This document shows positions 25,087 to 32,765 of a stretch of DNA of 43,758 nucleotides, piece by piece. Positions within the stretch are counted from its first letter, which is position 1; every line of letters begins with the position of its first letter. This stretch comes from an uncultured Chloroflexota bacterium. Its GTDB lineage: Bacteria; Chloroflexota; Limnocylindria; Limnocylindrales; CSP1-4. The translations under genes and the position numbers were made by a program. Location of the stretch: contig CAIYHO010000135.1 of the NCBI GenBank assembly GCA_903925955.1, forward strand, positions 1 through 43,758, written 5' to 3'. The notes below the pieces were generated by a model. It did no database searches, was not told the origin of the DNA, and was given only the letters and a program-made list of their open reading frames with translations.

Positions 25087-25812
25087 ATGTGCGAACAGTT
25101 CGTTGCCCGTGCCGCCACACCGTTCCGCCTTGCGGAGCTCTGGCCCCTGGCCGAGCGCATGGAGGAGTGGGGGAGCGCCCGCTTCGGCTGGGGCGCCACT
25201 TGGCTGACCCCGGACGGCACGCTGGCCACCCATCGGGACATCGGCCGCTTCCGCGACGATCGCCGTCTGGAAACGCTCGGCGCCATCGAGACCACGAGCC
25301 TGCTGGTCCACCTTCGGCGCCCGTCGCGCCTGTCCACGCTGGCGCTGCCCGATACGCAGCCCTTTGATGATCCGGCCGGCCGCTTTGCGTTCAGCCACAA
25401 CGGCGACCTGCTGGACTACAAGCCGCACCGTGCCCGATATCGAGCGCAGGGCCGCATCCAGGGTCGAGCCGACAGCGAGGTTGGCCAGCGCTGGCTTGAG
25501 GACGCCTGGTCCGACACGGAGCCCGTGGGCCATCTGCTGGGCGCGCTGCATGACGCGTTTGGCGGCGAGGCAAACCTTGCGGTGATCACCGCGGGCGGCG
25601 CCTGCCACCACTACGCGGGCAACCCCGAGAACCCGGTGTTCACGTACCGGCTGGGCTCCATTGGCCTGGCGTCCACGGCCATCTACTCGGTGGACCGCTC
25701 GCTGTTCAAGTACGCGGCGAAGGGCGCCACCGACAAGGCGCTGGTCCGGCTGCACGCAACCGTGGCGCTGGACGAGGCCGGGCGGCCAATCGAGGCGAGT
25801 CGCCGGGCGTAG
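25087..25812 (+). CDS. class II glutamine amidotransferase
   Basis: A 241-residue Ntn-type amidotransferase (YafJ/EgtC-like). Cys2 directly follows the start Met and is the expected nucleophile after Met removal (MCEQFVARA). Other family marks are FGWGATWLTPDG, LVHLRRPSRL (Arg binding glutamine), FSHNGDLLDY (Asn-Gly oxyanion site) and the GRADSEVGQRW stretch. It hydrolyses glutamine or an amide, or transfers gamma-glutamyl in EgtC-like members. There is no synthetase domain and no ergothioneine gene beside it. It is convergent with the GT87-like gene, 9 nt apart. Substrate unknown; free-standing members may act as small-molecule amidases. Confidence 0.88.
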   Translation: MCEQFVARAATPFRLAELWPLAERMEEWGSARFGWGATWLTPDGTLATHRDIGRFRDDRRLETLGAIETTSLLVHLRRPSRLSTLALPDTQPFDDPAGRFAFSHNGDLLDYKPHRARYRAQGRIQGRADSEVGQRWLEDAWSDTEPVGHLLGALHDAFGGEANLAVITAGGACHHYAGNPENPVFTYRLGSIGLASTAIYSVDRSLFKYAAKGATDKALVRLHATVALDEAGRPIEASRRA

Positions 25813-25821
25813 CCCCGGACC

Positions 25822-26859
25822 CTAGTCCCCGGTCTTCACCGCGTCGCGGTGCCCGGGGATCTGGTCCGCCACACGGCGCCGCTGCCAAGGAGCGGGCTGC
25901 GCCTCATGCAGCCCCACGAAGCGCGCTGCCCAGATCCGCAGCCGTGCAACCGCGCGACGAGCCGTTGGGTCCGGCGCCGCCCGGAATGAGCGCGCCCATG
26001 AGGCCGCCCGCCCGCCGACGCGGCGCCCCGCCACACTCCACGCCCGCGGAGAGAGAAACGCAAACGGGTGCGCCAGTCGCCACCACCAGGGCATGGCGGC
26101 CCACGCAAAGATCAGGAAGTCTGCGCGCAGGGGTCGTGGCCCAAAGCCAAACAGGGCTTGGAGCTGCACGATGGTGAGCGGCAGCATCACCAGCGAGAGG
26201 AGTCCCGAGCACGCCAGCACGATCAGCCCCCAGCCGCGTGCCCGCGCCGGCAGCACAAGCCACAGCGGCGCTGGCACCCATTTCATCCACGTGGCGAGGC
26301 CCCAGATCAGCCCGCCAAGCCTGCCATGGCCAAACTGTGCGCCAAACAGCGCCACCGCAAGCAGCAGGTTGATGTTGCCCGTGTCGAGGTTTGTGCCAAT
26401 GGGGATTGCCAGCGCCAGCAGCACGAGCGCCGTGGGGAGTGGTCTGCGGGCGTACGCCCAGCGGATGGTCCAGAGCAGCAGCAGGATGGCCAGCCCGCGC
26501 CAGACGAACCACGCGGCATCCCATGGCAGCATGGCCCAGGGGATGAAGAACGGCAGCATCCACGGTGCGTACACATAGGGCAGAAACGGCCCCGTGGGGT
26601 GGTATGGGTCACCGCCGTCAAGCCAGATGCGGACTGCGGCCCAATACGCGCGGGCATCGGCGCCGGCAGTGTCGGCCCGGGCGGCCATCGCGGCCAGCAG
26701 CACGGCGAAGATGACAATGAGGAGGGCCATCGCCGCGATCCTGTGCGGTTCGCTCAGCCGGACAGCTTCCCGCCGCAGTGCGCGCCGGACGACGCCCTCG
26801 TGATGAGGGTGTCCTGCCGGGTTGGGGCGGGGGAGCGCGTTGGCCGCGGGGATCGTCAT
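25822..26859 (-). CDS. GT87/DUF2029-like membrane glycosyltransferase
   Basis: A 345-residue polytopic membrane protein. After a 35-residue basic start come about eight hydrophobic helices (first IAAMALLIVIFAVLLAAMAA). The first outer loop has the signature GADARAYWAAVRIWLDGGDP then YHP, with an aspartate placed as in polyprenol-phosphate-sugar dependent GT-C enzymes. WKWVPAPLWLVLPARARG and FIFAWAAMP-like segments fit DUF2029/GT87 alpha-mannosyltransferases. The basic C-terminal 80 residues are soluble. It would add a mannose-type sugar to a lipid or polymer on the outer face. Family assignment is by eye and moderate. Divergent from cyanophycinase. Confidence 0.68.
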   Translation of the reverse strand: MTIPAANALPRPNPAGHPHHEGVVRRALRREAVRLSEPHRIAAMALLIVIFAVLLAAMAARADTAGADARAYWAAVRIWLDGGDPYHPTGPFLPYVYAPWMLPFFIPWAMLPWDAAWFVWRGLAILLLLWTIRWAYARRPLPTALVLLALAIPIGTNLDTGNINLLLAVALFGAQFGHGRLGGLIWGLATWMKWVPAPLWLVLPARARGWGLIVLACSGLLSLVMLPLTIVQLQALFGFGPRPLRADFLIFAWAAMPWWWRLAHPFAFLSPRAWSVAGRRVGGRAASWARSFRAAPDPTARRAVARLRIWAARFVGLHEAQPAPWQRRRVADQIPGHRDAVKTGD

Positions 26860-26917
26860 CGGATCGCCATTGTCGCGCGTCGGCGGGCGTATCGTCGGGA
26901 TTGCGGTCAGACGCCCG

Positions 26918-26923
26918 TATACT
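26918..26923 (+). promoter_or_regulatory. -10-like box TATACT before cphB
   Basis: TATACT lies 9 nt before the GTG start at 26933, the same arrangement as at lhr. Confidence 0.55.
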
Positions 26924-26932
26924 CCCCGGGCT

Positions 26933-27769
26933 GTGGCACAGGGAACCGTGATGGTGATCGGGGGCGCTGAGGACAAGGTCCGTGACCGGGTCATCCTCGG
27001 CAGGTTTGTCGCGCTCGCCGGCGGTGAGACGGCCAAGATCGCCGTGATCAGCACCGCGTCCTCGTTTGGCGTTGAGGCCGGCGAGCGGTATCGCGAGATC
27101 TTCACGGGTCTGGGCGCGGCCGACGTCACCCCGGTCCACGCGGTGACACGCCAAGAGGCCAACGACGAGCACGTGGCCCAGGGCGTTGCCGATGCCACCG
27201 GCGTCTTCATGACCGGTGGCAACCAGCTTCGGCTCTCGTCCATGATTGGCGGCACCAAGCTCGCCGCAGCCATCGTGGAGCGGTTTGAGCATGGCGCGGT
27301 TGTCGGGGGCACCTCGGCCGGCGCAAGTGCGGTCAGCAGCCACATGATTGCGTTTGGCGCATCGGGCGCCACGCCCAAGCACCGCATGGCGCAGATTGCC
27401 GCGGGTCTGGGGCTGCTGCCCGGGGTCATCGTGGACCAGCACTTCCAGCAGCGGAACAGGCTTGGGCGGCTGCTCAGCCTCATCGCGCAGAACCCGATGC
27501 TGCTGGGCCTTGGCGTGGACGAGGACACGGCGGGCGTCGTGGGTCCGGACGGCGTCATGGAGGTCATCGGCCGGGGCTCGGTGACGGTGGTGGACGGTGC
27601 GGCGTCCGAGACCGATGCCTGGGAGATCCGCGGTCACCGGCCCCTGATGATCAGCAACGTGGTGCTCCACTCGCTGCCCGCGGGCTACCGCTTTGACCTT
27701 CGTCGGCGCACGCGCGTTGACGCGCCCAAGCTTGTCGTGGTCGAGGGCGAGGCGCTCGCGTCGTCCTGA
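26933..27769 (+). CDS. cphB: cyanophycinase (peptidase S51 family)
   Basis: A 278-residue intracellular hydrolase that cuts the storage polymer cyanophycin (poly-aspartate with arginine side chains) to beta-Asp-Arg dipeptides. Seen: GTVMVIGGAEDK at the N-terminus, FMTGGNQLRL, the nucleophile elbow GGTSAGASAV with Ser128, and the family-specific DQHFQQRNRLGRL and GLGVDEDTA. There is no signal peptide, unlike secreted cyanophycinases, so it mobilises internal reserves. GTG 26933 is chosen because TATACT precedes it by 9 nt and conserved sequence starts at once; an upstream frame from 26822 is Arg/Gly-rich. The end of the gene forms one copy of an 18-bp direct repeat. cphA follows on the same strand. 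Confidence 0.93.
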   Translation: MAQGTVMVIGGAEDKVRDRVILGRFVALAGGETAKIAVISTASSFGVEAGERYREIFTGLGAADVTPVHAVTRQEANDEHVAQGVADATGVFMTGGNQLRLSSMIGGTKLAAAIVERFEHGAVVGGTSAGASAVSSHMIAFGASGATPKHRMAQIAAGLGLLPGVIVDQHFQQRNRLGRLLSLIAQNPMLLGLGVDEDTAGVVGPDGVMEVIGRGSVTVVDGAASETDAWEIRGHRPLMISNVVLHSLPAGYRFDLRRRTRVDAPKLVVVEGEALASS

Positions 27770-27993
27770 CCTGACACCTGGATGTCGGTGCGATCGGCAC
27801 CACCGATCGATTCCCCGCGCGGGCGGTCGATCCGATCGGCACCACCGATCATTTCGACGTGCGATGTCGCCCAACGGGCAGGAAGCCGGTCGATTTGATC
27901 GGCACCACCGATCACCTGAGGGTCTGGTGCGCGAAATCGATCGGCCCCACCGATCACGACGGACCAAGGGGGCTGGCGTCGTCCTGACCTGAC
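27758..27993. repeat. 18-bp direct repeats flanking the hairpin array
   Basis: GCGTCGTCCTGACCTGAC occurs at 27758-27775, covering the cphB stop codon, and again identically at 27976-27993, 218 bp apart. The hairpin array lies between them, as if inserted or amplified with duplication of the end of cphB. Confidence 0.9.
27792..27955. repeat. array of four phased 17-bp hairpin repeats
   Basis: GATCGGCACCACCGATC at 27792-27808, 27834-27850 and 27897-27913, with a single-base variant GATCGGCCCCACCGATC at 27939-27955. Each is a 6-bp inverted repeat (GATCGG/CCGATC) with a 5-nt loop. Copy starts are 42, 63 and 42 bp apart, all multiples of 21 bp (two helical turns), so all copies face the same side of the DNA. 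The array sits between cphB and cphA, about 60 bp before the cphA -10 box, suggesting an operator field. Confidence 0.9.
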
Positions 27994-28012
27994 CTCCGGC
28001 CACTGGGCCGCG

Positions 28013-28018
28013 TACACT
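28013..28018 (+). promoter_or_regulatory. -10-like box TACACT before cphA
   Basis: TACACT lies 41 nt upstream of the cphA GTG. Unlike most genes here the leader carries a ribosome-binding site (AGGAGGG, about 28048-28054), so cphA uses ordinary initiation. Confidence 0.45.
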
Positions 28019-28059
28019 CCGCACCCACAACGCAGGCGAGGGACGCGAGGAGGGAACAG

Positions 28060-30915
28060 GTGGCCCAAGTGGATCCGACACCAAGGAAGCGGACCAAGCA
28101 GACCCCGGACGAGCCCGCGGCGGCGGCTGCCGGCGTGCCCGCCGCGGCGCCCGACGCCACGCCCGGCGGCCCCCAGCCCACGCTCCGCATCCTTGACACG
28201 AAGATCATGCGCGGCCCCAACTACTGGTCGCCCAAGCCCGTCATCCGGATGGTGGTGGACCTGGGTTCGCTGGAGGAGTTCCCAAGCTCCACGATCCCGG
28301 GGTTTGTGGACACGCTTGTGGGGCTGCTGCCCAGCCTTGATGACCACGCCTGCTCGCTGGGCCGCCGCGGCGGGTTCATCTCCAGGATGCGCGATGGCAC
28401 GTGGGCAGGGCACGTCGCCGAGCACGTTGCCTTGGAGCTGCAGAACCTGGCCGGGACAGATGTCCGCCACGGCAAGACCCGCGGCACCGGCGAGTACGGC
28501 CGCTACAACGTGATCTACGAGTACCGCGCCGAGCAGGTGGGCATCGACGCCGGCAAGCTTGCCGTCAGGCTTGTCAACCACCTGGTGGCGCCGGGCGATC
28601 CCGAGCACGCGTTTGACTTCCAGGACGAGGTGGACACGCTCATCCGCAGCGCGGAGCGGCTGGCCTTTGGCCCGTCAACGCAGGCGCTTCTCGATGAGGC
28701 GGCCAGCCGCGACATCCCCTACATCCGCCTTGACCGCTTCAGCCTGGTCCAGCTTGGCCAGGGCGTGCACCAGCAGCGCATTCGCGCCACGATGACCAGC
28801 CGGACCGGCGGGATCGCCGTGGACATCGCGTCTGACAAGAAGCTCACGAACAGACTGCTCGATTCGGCCGGCATGCCCGTCCCGCGCTCCGAAGTGGTGC
28901 AGAGCGAGGATGAGGCAGTCGCGGCCGCCCGACGCCTTGGCTACCCCTGTGTGGTCAAGCCGCTGGATGGCAACCACGGCCGTGGCGTGGCGCTGGACCT
29001 GCGAGACGAGGCCGCAGTCCGCGGCGCCTTCCCCGAGGCCCTCCGCCAGAGCCGCAGCCGCGACGTCATCGTTGAGACCTACATCACCGGGCGCGATTAC
29101 CGCTGCCTCGTGATCGGCGGCAAGCTGGCCGCCATCGCCGAGCGTGTCCCCGCAAGCGTCACCGGGGACGGCGTGCACACGATCCGTCAACTCGTGGAGA
29201 CCGTGAACGCGGATCCCCGCCGCGGCATCGGCCACGAGAAGGTCCTCACGCGCATCAAGCTTGACGCCAACGCCGAGGAGGTCCTGGCGGGCCAGGGCTA
29301 CACCTACGACGACATCCCCGAGGGCGGCGCCTTCGTCAAGCTTGCCCTCACCGGCAACATGTCAACCGGCGGCACGTCCATCGACCGGACGCATGAGGCC
29401 CATCCCGACAACATCGAGATTGCGGAGACAGCGGCCCTGGTGGTGGGTCTTGACATCGCGGGCATCGACTTTGTGTGCCCGGACATCACGGAGCCTGTGC
29501 GCGAGACCGGTGGCGGCATCGTGGAGATCAACGCGGCCCCGGGCTTCCGGATGCACACGCACCCCACCGAGGGCGAGCCGCAATACGTGGCGAAGCCCGT
29601 CATCGATCTGCTCTTCCCTCCGGGCGCCAACGCGCGCATCCCCATCCTTGCGGTGACGGGCACCAACGGCAAGACAACCACCGTCCGCATGCTGTCCCAC
29701 ATCCTCAAGATGATGGGCAAGCGGGTGGGCATGACGTCCACCGACGGCATCGTCATCGATGGACGCCTGATGAAGCGCGGCGACATGTCCGGGCCAAAGT
29801 CCGCCCAGATGGTGTTGCAGAACCCCACCGTGGACACAGCGGTCTTTGAGGTGGCCCGCGGCGGCATCCTGCGCGAAGGCCTGGGCTACGACCGCAACGA
29901 CGTGGCCGTGGTCACCAACGTCACCGGAGACCATCTGGGCCTCGGCGGGATCGACACGCTGGGCCAGCTGGCAAACGTCAAGGGCGTCCTGGTGGGCGCG
30001 GTGCCGCGATCCGGGTCAGCCGTCCTCAACGCGGATGACTCCCACGTCTACCGGATGGGCCGCCATTGCGCGGGCCGCGTGATCCTCTTCTCGATGTCGA
30101 AGAACAAGGGCGAGGACGGCTTCGATCGCGTGGACGGCCACACGTCGCGCGGCAATGCCGCGTTTGTCCTGCAGGACACGCCGCAGGGCGAACTGATGGT
30201 GCTCCGCCACGGGCCGCGCGTGATGCCGGTCCTGTACACGCACCTCATGCCGGCCACGTTTGGCGGCAAGGCGCGGATGAACGTGGCCAACTCGCTTGCC
30301 GCGGCCGCTGCAGCGTGGGCGTCTGGCGCCCACCTCCACGACATTCGCCAAGGGCTGCGGACGTTCACCACGTCGTTCTTCCAGGCTCCCGGCCGGCTCA
30401 ACATGGTGGAAGTTGGCGGGATGCGCGTCATCATCGACTACTGCCACAACGTGGACGGCATGCGCCAGCTGGCTGACTTTGTCAACCGGATGGTGACCGA
30501 TGCCCACGGGCGATCCGGGCGGGCCATCGGGATTATCGGGACGCCGGGAGACCGTCGCGACAAGGACCAGTACGACTATGGGTACCTTGCCGCCTCTGCG
30601 TTTGACGAGATCATCATCCGCGAGGACAGGGGCCTCCGCGGACGCACGCAGGGTGAGACAGCCGGGCACGTGGCGGAAGGGGTGCGGGCCGCCCGCGCCT
30701 CCACCGAGGGTGCGCAAACCACGCACGTGGAGACAATCCTCGAGGAGAGCGCCGCGGTCCACGTCGCGTTCCGACGGGCTGTTCCGGGCGACCTGATCGT
30801 GGTGTGCGCGGACGACTCCGTGGGGGTCTATCGCGCCGCGATGGAGTTTGGCGCAAAGGCACAGGGCGGTTCAGCGCTTGCGGATCCGGGCGAGCTGGGG
30901 TCGTTCCTGGAGTAG
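28060..30915 (+). CDS. cphA: cyanophycin synthetase
   Basis: A 951-residue enzyme that polymerises aspartate and arginine into cyanophycin using ATP. Domains: a 45-residue Ala/Pro extension; N domain (about 45-215) with ILDTKIMRGPNYWSPKPVIR and RDGTWAGHVAEHVALELQNL; ATP-grasp domain (about 260-520) with YPCVVKPLDGNHGRGVAL, ETYITGRDYRCLVI and GGIVEINAAPGFRMH; and Mur-ligase domain (about 525-930) with P-loop VTGTNGKTTTVRM (about 533-540), EVARGGILREGLGYD and IIDYCHNVDGM. Length and order match CphA1; the N-terminal extension is the only oddity. The ATP-grasp domain adds Asp and the Mur domain adds Arg in characterised enzymes. The GTG start is supported by AGGAGGG. It faces the ATP-grasp-less paralogue across 56 nt. 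Confidence 0.96.
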   Translation: MAQVDPTPRKRTKQTPDEPAAAAAGVPAAAPDATPGGPQPTLRILDTKIMRGPNYWSPKPVIRMVVDLGSLEEFPSSTIPGFVDTLVGLLPSLDDHACSLGRRGGFISRMRDGTWAGHVAEHVALELQNLAGTDVRHGKTRGTGEYGRYNVIYEYRAEQVGIDAGKLAVRLVNHLVAPGDPEHAFDFQDEVDTLIRSAERLAFGPSTQALLDEAASRDIPYIRLDRFSLVQLGQGVHQQRIRATMTSRTGGIAVDIASDKKLTNRLLDSAGMPVPRSEVVQSEDEAVAAARRLGYPCVVKPLDGNHGRGVALDLRDEAAVRGAFPEALRQSRSRDVIVETYITGRDYRCLVIGGKLAAIAERVPASVTGDGVHTIRQLVETVNADPRRGIGHEKVLTRIKLDANAEEVLAGQGYTYDDIPEGGAFVKLALTGNMSTGGTSIDRTHEAHPDNIEIAETAALVVGLDIAGIDFVCPDITEPVRETGGGIVEINAAPGFRMHTHPTEGEPQYVAKPVIDLLFPPGANARIPILAVTGTNGKTTTVRMLSHILKMMGKRVGMTSTDGIVIDGRLMKRGDMSGPKSAQMVLQNPTVDTAVFEVARGGILREGLGYDRNDVAVVTNVTGDHLGLGGIDTLGQLANVKGVLVGAVPRSGSAVLNADDSHVYRMGRHCAGRVILFSMSKNKGEDGFDRVDGHTSRGNAAFVLQDTPQGELMVLRHGPRVMPVLYTHLMPATFGGKARMNVANSLAAAAAAWASGAHLHDIRQGLRTFTTSFFQAPGRLNMVEVGGMRVIIDYCHNVDGMRQLADFVNRMVTDAHGRSGRAIGIIGTPGDRRDKDQYDYGYLAASAFDEIIIREDRGLRGRTQGETAGHVAEGVRAARASTEGAQTTHVETILEESAAVHVAFRRAVPGDLIVVCADDSVGVYRAAMEFGAKAQGGSALADPGELGSFLE

Positions 30916-30971
30916 GGGAGCGACGGGGCGGCGCTCACAGTTGGGCCGCCGCGTCCGGCGCGCTGAGCGCG

Positions 30972-32678
30972 TCAAGCGTGGTTGCCGTTGCGTGCCTTCG
31001 CGCCCAGTTGCGCCAGCAGCGCGAAGACCTCGTCCCGCTGCTCGTGGCAGAACAGAACGATGACCTGGGGCGCGTCCGCGCCCGACAGCTCGGACTCCAG
31101 CGCGGCAACCTCCGTCTCGTAGACCGGCACGTCGGCAAGGTTTGCGCCACCCTCGGCAAGCCCTTCGCGCAGCAGCCGCACCACATCGGCAGCCGGTCGG
31201 CCGCGAAGGTAGGCGCGCGTCTCCTTGACCGCTACCCGCTGGGCACGCCCCGCAGTGATGCGGCCGATACCGCGCAGCGTGTCGTCCGGGCGATCACCCG
31301 CGGTCCCGATGATCGCCGTGACCGGGGCCGTGACCGGGGCCGTGACCGACGTGGCGCCCGCGCCCGCCGCCACGGCTGCGGCAACGGCGAGGATTGCTTC
31401 AGCACCTGCCTCGTTGTGCGCAAAGTCCACGATCACGATGCGCTGGCCCAGCGTGAAGAGGTTCATCCGGCCTGGTGAAAGCTCTGCCGAGGGTCGGAAG
31501 TCGCGCAGCCCGTCGGCAACCTCCTCAAGCGTGGCACCCATCGCCCGCGCCCCGGCCGCTGCCGCCAGCGCGTTGGCCACGTTGTAGGGGGCCAACCCCC
31601 CAAGGGCCACGGGCAGGTCTGCAACGGCCAAGAAGGGCACGGCCGCACCGTCCTCGCGGGCCACCAGATATCCGTCCTCAAGCGTGTACGCGCGGGCGCC
31701 CTTGACCCGGTGGCGGGCAAGCACCGCTGAGCCCGGAAGGTCTATCGAGAACCACGCCACTTTTGCCCGGACCCGCCGGGCCAGCGCCGCCACGTACGGG
31801 TCGTCGGCGTTGAGGACGACCCAGCCGTCCGCGCGCGTGATGCGGCACACCGTGGACTTGACTTCTGCAAGCTCCGCCAGCGTGTGGACGCCACCCAAGT
31901 CCAGGTGGTCAGACGACACATTGGTGAAGACCGACGCCTGGTTTGACTCGTAGCCAATGCCGCGCTGGACCAGCCCGCCGCGCGCCGTCTCCAGGACCGC
32001 CACGTCCACGTCTGAACGGCCGAGAACCGCCGCCGCACCGCCCGGCCCCGTCCAGTCGCCAGCCTCTACCAGTTGCTCATCCACAAGGATCCCGTCGGAT
32101 GTGGTGGTCCCGACGCGGCGGCCGGAGCGCAGCAGGATGTGCGTGATCAGCCGGGTGACGGTTGACTTGCCATTGGTGCCGGTGATGGACACCACGGGGA
32201 TGTGGCGCGCTTCATCGCGGATCCACCCGGGGGGCGTTGCTCGCGCGGCCGTGATCCGCTCCGTCCAACGACCGAGCACCCGTGTCTGCATACCTGTGAG
32301 CCGCACGTGGCGACCCGGCGACACCGAGCGCAGCGCAAGGTCCACCGCCGCCTCGGCGATCAGCCGTGCGCGCTCCGCCCCGCTCCACGGCCACGTGATG
32401 ACCCAGCGGCCAGCGTCGGACGCTCGATGCACCGCCACGGGCCCAGCGTGCTCTGCATGGTCTATGCGCAGCCGCCGCGTCCAGGCGACAAGGTCCGTGA
32501 CCGGGTCCGGCCACTCGTCCGCGGCAACCGGTCGCGCAAGGTGGACCAGGCTGCCGTCCTGTTCGGTTCGCGAGCCGCGCCAGACCCGCGTCCGGCCCAC
32601 GGCAACCTCAACCTTGACCACCGGCAGCAGCCGGTAGACGGAAGGCCCCTCAAACAACCGAATCTCAACGAGTCGCAC
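30972..32678 (-). CDS. CphA-like Mur ligase lacking the ATP-grasp domain
   Basis: A 568-residue relative of cyanophycin synthetase with unusual architecture. Residues 1-150 resemble the CphA N domain (VEIRLFEGPSVYRLLPVVKV against LDTKIMRGPNYWSPKPVIRM; later HRASDAGRWVITWPWSGAER). The Mur-ligase domain follows directly: P-loop SITGTNGKSTVTRL (167-172), TTTSDGILVDEQLVEAGDWT, ETARGGLVQRGIGYESNQAS, NVSSDHLDLGGVHTL, APYNVANALAAAAGA and VDFAHNEAGA. The 300-residue ATP-grasp domain is absent without frameshift. Mur ligases use ATP to join an amino acid to a carboxylate, so it may modify cyanophycin or a related polymer; the substrate is unknown. A 12-bp repeat near the C-terminus encodes TAPV. The GTG start has TATCCT 9 nt upstream. 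Confidence 0.85.
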   Translation of the reverse strand: MRLVEIRLFEGPSVYRLLPVVKVEVAVGRTRVWRGSRTEQDGSLVHLARPVAADEWPDPVTDLVAWTRRLRIDHAEHAGPVAVHRASDAGRWVITWPWSGAERARLIAEAAVDLALRSVSPGRHVRLTGMQTRVLGRWTERITAARATPPGWIRDEARHIPVVSITGTNGKSTVTRLITHILLRSGRRVGTTTSDGILVDEQLVEAGDWTGPGGAAAVLGRSDVDVAVLETARGGLVQRGIGYESNQASVFTNVSSDHLDLGGVHTLAELAEVKSTVCRITRADGWVVLNADDPYVAALARRVRAKVAWFSIDLPGSAVLARHRVKGARAYTLEDGYLVAREDGAAVPFLAVADLPVALGGLAPYNVANALAAAAGARAMGATLEEVADGLRDFRPSAELSPGRMNLFTLGQRIVIVDFAHNEAGAEAILAVAAAVAAGAGATSVTAPVTAPVTAIIGTAGDRPDDTLRGIGRITAGRAQRVAVKETRAYLRGRPAADVVRLLREGLAEGGANLADVPVYETEVAALESELSGADAPQVIVLFCHEQRDEVFALLAQLGAKARNGNHA

Positions 32679-32687
32679 GGTCGGGTG

Positions 32688-32693
32688 AGGATA
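32688..32693 (-). promoter_or_regulatory. -10-like box TATCCT, near-leaderless start
   Basis: On the minus strand TATCCT is 9 nt before the GTG of the CphA-like gene. The divergent M20 peptidase box lies 60 bp away, so both promoters share one short region. Confidence 0.5.
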
Positions 32694-32753
32694 CGGCAGC
32701 GCGCCGCCCGGTTTTGGGCGTTCGCGCCGTCCGCGCTACAAACCCGCCCCGGC

Positions 32754-32759
32754 TATCCT
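32754..32759 (+). promoter_or_regulatory. -10-like box TATCCT, leaderless start
   Basis: TATCCT preceded by GGC is followed by 6 nt and the ATG at 32766 of the M20 peptidase. Confidence 0.5.
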
Positions 32760-32765
32760 GCGCCG

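Noticed and set aside
27792-27955. CRISPR-like array
   Set aside because: Repeats are only 17 bp and self-complementary, spacers are 25, 46 and 25 bp, only four copies exist and no cas gene is in the window.
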